DNA from: Costus lasius
Lineage: Eukaryota; Streptophyta; Magnoliopsida; Zingiberales; Costaceae
NCBI GenBank assembly: GCA_027563935.2
Contig: JANVAS020000231.1
Location: 10,930,001-10,994,000, forward strand
DNA: 64,000 nucleotides
Direction: 5' to 3'
Shown here: piece after piece, positions 57,101 through 64,000 of the stretch
How positions within the stretch are numbered: the stretch's first letter is position 1
Layout of the letters: each line of letters starts with the position of its first letter
Translations under genes and position numbers: made by a program
Notes under the pieces: model-generated
What the model saw: the letters and a program-made list of their open reading frames with translations, nothing else
Told to the model about the DNA's origin: nothing
Databases searched by the model: none

Positions 57101-57600
57101 AATGAAGATTAGAAGATTAAATCCGAAATCTGAGATAAAAATGAAGATAAAGATAATTATCAAGAATAAGATCAATGTTATAATTAAGAATGAGAATAAG
57201 ATTAATAACAATTAAAGCTCATAATCGAGTTCAAAATTTTGATCATGATTAGATCAATATCAATATCAATAAAAATATTAAGATTAAAGACCAAGATTAC
57301 AAACAAGATCACAATTGAGTTTAAGATTAAGATTAAAAAGAAGATAAAGATGAATATCAAAAGATGAATTTTGAAAAAATGATTAAAATCATGATCAACA
57401 TCATGATCATGGACAAAATCAATATTAAATTAATATTGCAAAATGATAAATATCAAATATGGATCATAATCAAGATCAATATCCTCATCATTAAAAGATC
57501 AAGATAAAGATAAATATTAATATCAAGATTGAAAATCAATATTACCACAGAGATCAAAATCGAGTTTAAGAAGAATATTAGGAGTAAGATAAATATGAAG
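51111..57600. repeat. 6490-bp block, copy 2
   Basis: This is the partner of 40757-47246. The left edge is set by G at 51110 ('attgatatc') against A at 40756. The right edge is set by G at 57601 ('gaaggttag') against A at 47247. I found no differences between these edges at the sites compared. Downstream the sequence does not continue as the 3864-bp spacer, so the 10354-bp period is not repeated a second time in full. Confidence 0.92.
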
Positions 57601-60494
57601 GTTAGAAGATTAAATCCGAAATCTGAGATAAAAATGAATATAAAGATAATTATCAAGAATAAGATCAATGTTATAATTAAGAATGAGAATAAGATTAATA
57701 ACAATTAAAGCTCATAATCGAGTTAAAAATTTTGATCATGATTAGATCAATATCAATATCAATAAAAATATTTTGATTACAGACCCAGATTTCAAACAAG
57801 ATCACAATTGAGTTTAAGATTAAGATTAAAAAGAAGATAAAGATGAATATCAAAAGATGAAGTTTGAAAAAATAATTAAAATCATGTTCAACATCATGAT
57901 CATGGACAAAATCAATATTAAATTAATATTGCAAAATGATAAATATCAAATATGGATCATAATCAAGATCAATATCCTCATCATTCAAAGACCAAGATAA
58001 AGATAAATATTAATATCAAGATTGAAAATCAATATTACCACAGAGATCAAAATTGAGTTTAAGAAGAATATTAGGAATAAGATAAATATGAAGATTAGAA
58101 GATTAAATCCGAAATCTGAGATAAAAATGAAGATAAAGATAATTATCAAGAATAAGATCAATGTTATAATTAAGAATGAGAATAAGATTAATAACAATTA
58201 AAGCTCATAATCGAGTTCAAAATTTTCATCATGATTAGATCAATATCAATATCAATAAAAATATTAAGATTAAAGACCAAGATTACAAACAAGATCAAAA
58301 CAGAGTTTAAGAATAAGATTAAAAAGAAGATAAAGATGAATATCATAAGAAGAAGTTTGAAAACATGATTAAAATCATGATCAACATCATGATCATGGAC
58401 AAAATCAATATTAAATTAATATTACAAAATGATAAATATCAAATATGGATCATAATCAAGATCAATATCCTCATCATTAAAAGATCAAGATAAAGATAAA
58501 TATTAATATCAAGATTGAAAATCAATATTACCACAGAGATCAAAATCGAGTTTAAGAAGAATATTAGGAGTAAGATAAATATGAAGATTAGAAGATTAAA
58601 TCCGAAATCTGAGATAAAAATGAATATAAAGATAATTATCAAGAATAAGATCAATGTTATAATTAAGAATGAGAATAAGATTAATAACAATTAAAGCTCA
58701 CAATCGAGTTCAAAATTTTGATCATGATTAGATCAATATCAATATCAATAAAAATATTTTGATTACAGACCCAGATTTCAAACAAGATCAAAATTGATTT
58801 TAAGATTAAGATTAAAAAGAAGATAAAGATGAATATCAAAAGATGAAGTTTGAAAAAATAATTAAAATCATGATCAACATCATGATCATGGACAAAATCA
58901 ATATTAAATTAATATTGCAAAATGATAAATATCAAATATGGATCATAATCAAGATCAATATCCTCATCATTAAAAGATCAAGATAAAGATAAATATTAAT
59001 ATCAAGATTGAAAATCAATATTACCACAGAGATCAAAATCGAGTTTAAGAAGAATATTAGGAGTAAGATAAATATGAAGGTTAGAAGATTAAATCCGAAA
59101 TCTGAGATAAAAATGAATATAAAGATAATTATCAAGAATAAGATCAATGTTATAATTAAGAATGAGAATAAGATTAATAACAATTAAAGCTCATAATCGA
59201 GTTAAAAATTTTGATCATGATTAGATCAATATCAATATCAATAAAAATATTTTGATTACAGACCCAGATTTCAAACAAGATCACAATTGAGTTTAAGATT
59301 AAGATTAAAAAGAAGATAAAGATGAATATCAAAAGATGAAGTTTGAAAAAATAATTAAAATCATGATCAACATCATGATCATGGACAAAATCAATATTAA
59401 ATTAATATTGCAAAATGATAAATATCAAATATGGATCATAATCAAGATCAATATCCTCATCATTCAAAGACCAAGATAAAGATAAATATTAATATCAAGA
59501 TTGAAAATCAATATTACCACAGAGATCAAAATTGAGTTTAAGAAGAATATTAGGAATAAGATAAATATGAAGATTAGAAGATTAAATCCGAAATCTGAGA
59601 TAAAAATGAAGATAAAGATAATTATCAAGAATAAGATCAATGTTATAATTAAGAATGAGAATAAGATTAATAACAATTAAAGCTCATAATCGAGTTCAAA
59701 ATTTTCATCATGATTAGATCAATATCAATATCAATAAAAATATTAAGATTAAAGACCAAGATTACAAACAAGATCAAAACAGAGTTTAAGAATAAGATTA
59801 AAAAGAAGATAAAGATGAATATCATAAGAAGAAGTTTGAAAACATGATTAAAATCATGATCAACATCATGATCATGGACAAAATCAATATTAAATTAATA
59901 TTACAAAATGATAAATATCAAATATGGATCATAATCAAGATCAATATCCTCATCATTAAAAGATCAAGATAAAGATAAATATTAATATCAAGATTGAAAA
60001 TCAATATTACCACAGAGATCAAAATCGAGTTTAAGAAGAATATTAGGAGTAAGATAAATATGAAGATTAGAAGATTAAATCCGAAATCTGAGATAAAAAT
60101 GAATATAAAGATAATTATCAAGAATAAGATCAATGTTATAATTAAGAATGAGAATAAGATTAATAACAATTAAAGCTCACAATCGAGTTCAAAATTTTGA
60201 TCATGATTAGATCAATATCAATATCAATAAAAATATTTTGATTACAGACCCAGATTTCAAACAAGATCACAATTGAGTTTAAGATTAAGATTAAAAAGAA
60301 GATAAAGATGAATATCAAAAGATGAAGTTTGAAAAAATAATTAAAATCATGATCAACATCATGATCATGGACAAAATCAATATTAAATTAATATTGCAAA
60401 ATGATAAATATCAAATATGGATCATAATCAAGATCAATATCCTCATCATTCAAAGACCAAGATAAAGATAAATATTAATATCAAGATTGAAAAT
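57537..60494. repeat. Trimer HOR, two copies of 1479 bp
   Basis: Monomers at 57537, 58030 and 58523 correspond to those at 59016, 59509 and 60002. The first of each has 'gaaggttagaag' and 'cgagttaaaaat'. The second is preceded by 'cattcaaagacc' and contains 'tttaagaataagatt' and 'gaaaacatgatt'. The third has 'agctcacaatcg' (58701 and 60180, exactly 1479 apart). Small differences remain, such as 'atgttcaacatc' near 57895 against 'atgatcaacatc', and 'attgattttaag' near 58794 against 'attgagtttaag'. Confidence 0.83.
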
Positions 60495-63452
60495 CAATAT
60501 TACCACAGAGATCAAAATTGAGTTTAAGAAAAATATTAGGAATAAGATAAATATGAAGATTAGAAGATTAAATCCGAAATCTGAGATAAAAATGAAGATA
60601 AAGATAATTATCAAGAATAAGATCAATGTTATAATTAAGAATGAGAATAAGATTAATAACAATTAAAGCTCATAATCGAGTTCAAAATTTTCATCATGAT
60701 TAGATCAATATCAATATCAATAAAAATATTAAGATTAAAGACCAAGATTACAAACAAGATCAAAACAGAGTTTAAGAATAAGATTAAAAAGAAGATAAAG
60801 ATGAATATCATAAGAAGAAGTTTGAAAACATGATTAAAATCATGATCAACATCATGATCATGGACAAAATCAATATTAAATTAATATTACAAAATGATAA
60901 ATATCAAATATGGATCATAATCAAGATCAATATCCTCATCATTAAAAGATCAAGATAAAGATAAATATTAATATCAAGATTGAAAATCAATATTACCACA
61001 GAGATCAAAATCGAGTTTAAGAAGAATATTAGGAGTAAGATAAATATGAAGATTAGAAGATTAAATCCGAAATCTGAGATAAAAATGAATATAAAGATAA
61101 TTATCAAGAATAAGATCAATGTTATAATTAAGAATGAGAATAAGATTAATAACAATTAAAGCTCACAATCGAGTTCAAAATTTTGATCATGATTAGATCA
61201 ATATCAATATCAATAAAAATATTAAGATTAAAGACCAAGATTACAAACAAGATCAAAATTGATTTTAAGATTAAGATTAAAAAGAAGATAAAGATGAATA
61301 TCAAAAGATGAAGTTTGAAAAAATAATTAAAATCATGATCAACATCATGATCATGGACAAAATCAATATTAAATTAATATTGCAAAATGATAAATATCAA
61401 ATATGGATCATAATCAAGATCAATATCCTCATCATTCAAAGACCAAGATAAAGATAAATATTAATATCAAGATTGAAAATCAATATTACCACAGAGATCA
61501 AAATTGAGTTTAAGAAGAATATTAGGAATAAGATAAATATGAAGATTAGAAGATTAAATCCGAAATCTGAGATAAAAATGAAGATAAAGATAATTATCAA
61601 GAATAAGATCAATGTTATAATTAAGAATGAGAATAAGATTAATAACAATTAAAGCTCATAATCGAGTTCAAAATTTTCATCATGATTAGATCAATATCAA
61701 TATCAATAAAAATATTAAGATTAAAGACCAAGATTACAAACAAGATCAAAACAGAGTTTAAGATTAAGATTAAAAAGAAGATAAAGATGAATATCATAAG
61801 AAGAAGTTTGAAAAAATGATTAAAATCATGATCAACATCATGATCATGGACAAAATCAATATTAAATTAATATTACAAAATGATAAATATCAAATATGGA
61901 TCATAATCAAGATCAATATCCTCATCATTAAAAGATCAAGATAAAGATAAATATTAATATCAAGATTGAAAATCAATATTACCACAGAGATCAAAATCGA
62001 GTTTAAGAAGAATATTAGGAGTAAGATAAATATGAAGATTAGAAGATTAAATCCGAAATCTGAGATAAAAATGAATATAAAGATAATTATCAAGAATAAG
62101 ATCAATGTTATAATTAAGAATGAGAATAAGATTAATAACAATTAAAGCTCATAATAGAGTTCAAAATTTTGATCATGATTAGATCAATATCAATATCAAT
62201 AAAAATATTTTGATTACAGACCAAGATTTCAAACAAGATCACAATTGAGTTTAAGATTAAGATTAAAAAGAAGATAAAGATGAATATCAAAAGATGAAGT
62301 TTGAAAAAATAATTAAAATCATGATCAACATCATGATCATGGACAAAATCAATATTAAATTAATATTGCAAAATGATAAATATCAAATATGGATCATAAT
62401 CAAGATCAATATCCTCATCATTCAAAGACCAAGATAAAGATAAATATTAATATCAAGATTGAAAATCAATATTACCACAGAGATCAAAATTGAGTTTAAG
62501 AAGAATATTAGGAATAAGATAAATATGAAGATTAGAAGATTAAATCCGAAATCTGAGATAAAAATGAAGATAAAGATAATTATCAAGAATAAGATCAATG
62601 TTATAATTAAGAATGAGAATAAGATTAATAACAATTAAAGCTCATAATCGAGTTCAAAATTTTCATCATGATTAGATCAATATCAATATCAATAAAAATA
62701 TTAAGATTAAAGACCAAGATTACAAACAAGATCAAAACAGAGTTTAAGATTAAGATTAAAAAGAAGATAAAGATGAATATCATAAGAAGAAGTTTGAAAA
62801 AATGATTAAAATCATGATCAACATCATGATCATGGACAAAATCAATATTAAATTAATATTACAAAATGATAAATATCAAATATGGATCATAATCAAGATC
62901 AATATCCTCATCATTAAAAGATCAAGATAAAGATAAATATTAATATCAAGATTGAAAATCAATATTACCACAGAGATCAAAATCGAGTTTAAGAAGAATA
63001 TTAGGAGTAAGATAAATATGAAGATTAGAAGATTAAATCCGAAATCTGAGATAAAAATGAATATAAAGATAATTATCAAGAATAAGATCAATGTTATAAT
63101 TAAGAATGAGAATAAGATTAATAACAATTAAAGCTCATAATCGAGTTCAAAATTTTCATCATGATTAGATCAATATCAATATCAATAAAAATATTAAGAT
63201 TAAAGACCAAAATTACAAACAAGATCAAAATTGAGTTTAAGATTAAGATTAAAAAGAAGATAAAGATGAATATCAAAAGATGAAGTTTGAAAAAATGATT
63301 AAAATCATGATCAACATCATGATCATGGACAAAATCAATATTAAATTAATATTGCAAAATGATAAATATCAAATATGGATCATAATCAAGATCAATATCC
63401 TCATCATTAAAAGATCAAGATAAAGATAAATATTAATATCAAGATTGAAAAT
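59509..63452. repeat. Dimer HOR, four copies of 986 bp
   Basis: Pairs start at 59509, 60495, 61481 and 62467. The first monomer of each pair is preceded by 'cattcaaagacc' and has 'attaggaataag'. The second is preceded by 'tattacaaaatg' and 'cattaaaagatc' and has 'attaggagtaag' with 'gaatataaag'. Marks fade along the series: 'gaaaacatg' and 'tttaagaataag' are in the first two pairs and not the last two, and 'agctcacaatc' is in the first two only. The first pair overlaps the second trimer. Confidence 0.83.
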
Positions 63453-64000
63453 CAATATTACCACAGAGATCAAAATCGAGTTTAAGAAGAATATTAGGAG
63501 TAAGATAAATATGAAGATTAGAAGATTAAATCCAAAATCTGAGATAAAAATGAAGATAAAGATAATTATCAAGAATAAGATCAATGTTATAATTAAGAAT
63601 GAGAATAAGATTAATAACAATTAAAGCTCATAATCGAGTTCAAAATTTTCATCATGATTAGATCAATATCAATATCAATAAAAATATTAAGATTAAAGAC
63701 CAAGATTACAAACAAGATCAAAACAGAGTTTAAGATTAAGATTAAAAAGAAGATAAAGATGAATATCAAAAGATGAAGTTTGAAAAAATGATTAAAATCA
63801 TGATCAACATCATGATCATGGACAAAATCAATATTAAATTAATATTGCAAAATGATAAATATCAAATATGGATCATAATCAAGATCAATATCCTCATCAT
63901 TCAAAGACCAAGATAAAGATAAATATTAATATCCAGATTGAAAATCAATATTACCACAGAGATCAAAATCGAGTTTAAGAAGAATATTAGGAATATGATA
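63453..64000. repeat. Last full monomer and a partial monomer at the window edge
   Basis: The monomer at 63453 has 'aatccaaaatctg', a mark otherwise found around 33.9-39.4 kb, and leaves the dimer pattern. The partial copy at 63946 starts after 'atatccagattg', ends with 'gaatatgata', and is cut by the window edge. The array evidently continues. Confidence 0.8.

Larger units (their letters stand above)
1..64000. repeat. Satellite DNA array, 493-bp monomer, about 130 copies
   Basis: Every part of the window belongs to one head-to-tail tandem repeat. Using 'caatattaccacagag' as the start, monomers begin at 1, 494, 987, 1480 and so on to 63946, with spacing exactly 493 bp for most copies and 445-495 bp for the indel variants. 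All copies have the same orientation. No unique sequence, transposon or gene interrupts the array. Sampled lines give 12-15 G+C per 60 bases, and A clearly exceeds T on this strand. Long homogeneous satellite arrays of this kind are known from eukaryotic heterochromatin; the chromosomal location here is inference. The repeat family is not one I can name. Both window ends lie inside the array, so its true length is unknown and exceeds 64 kb. Confidence 0.98.

Noticed and set aside
40757..57600. Assembly artefact as the explanation for the identical 6490-bp blocks
   Set aside because: Not excluded, but the copies have different flanks and a spacer with its own private variants, including the single extra A near 49980. 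This fits real sequence better than simple assembler duplication.
1..64000. CRISPR array
   Set aside because: The repeat is 493 bp with no short conserved repeat alternating with unique spacers, and all sequence between landmarks is itself repeated.
1..64000. Telomeric or subtelomeric repeat (TTAGGG or TTTAGGG type)
   Set aside because: 'attaggag' occurs once per monomer but never as tandem telomere repeats.
1..64000. Match between the monomer length and three nucleosome repeats (about 164 bp each)
   Set aside because: It is numerically possible but nothing in the sequence supports a phased three-nucleosome structure.

Overview
The whole 64 kb window is one uninterrupted tandem satellite array. 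A monomer of 493 bp repeats head to tail, always in the same orientation, from base 1 to base 64000. Taking 'caatattaccacagag' as the monomer start, I count 130 complete monomers (starts at 1, 494, 987 ... 63453) and a 55-bp partial at 63946. I see no supportable protein-coding gene, no tRNA or rRNA, no CRISPR array, no transposon and no unique sequence. The short open frames (63-87 codons), mostly on the minus strand, are by-products of the repeat: they recur once per monomer, begin at TTG rather than ATG where I checked, and encode only I/L/F-rich low-complexity strings.

Composition is very AT-rich (G+C a little under a quarter in lines I counted). The + strand is strongly A-rich over T and carries pervasive 6-bp-like motifs such as aagatt, atcaat and gataaa. 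A long, pure, highly homogenised array with higher-order repeats (HORs) is typical of eukaryotic constitutive heterochromatin (pericentromeric, subtelomeric or interstitial satellite blocks of plants or animals). I cannot name the species or match the repeat to a published family.

The monomer is itself an old dimer: two diverged halves of about 248 and 245 bp align collinearly. The second half carries a cluster of small perfect dyads. A 12-bp slippage deletion recurs inside that cluster.

Layout. (1) 1-10846: no indels at all; a 10-monomer HOR of 4930 bp present twice, almost identical (987-5916 and 5917-10846), preceded by a D-A'-B run. (2) 10847-18699: a mosaic monomer, one more left-type monomer, then a compound series of 7-, 5- and 2-monomer HORs, each opened by the same F-type monomer carrying the 12-bp deletion. 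(3) 18700 to about 34 kb: a diverged, indel-rich zone with mosaic monomers, single-base frameshifts, 14-, 16- and 48-bp deletions, and an 878-bp block whose twin lies 4375 bp away. (4) 35339-40280: a pentameric HOR of 2471 bp, twice, marked by a +2 'tatataatt' insertion. (5) 40757-57600: a 6490-bp block duplicated at a spacing of 10354 bp, with a 3864-bp spacer of tetramer-like structure. (6) 57537-63452: trimer (1479 bp) then dimer (986 bp) HORs.

There is no gene cooperation to describe. The biology here is array evolution: repeated local amplification at several scales on both flanks of an older, less homogenised core.
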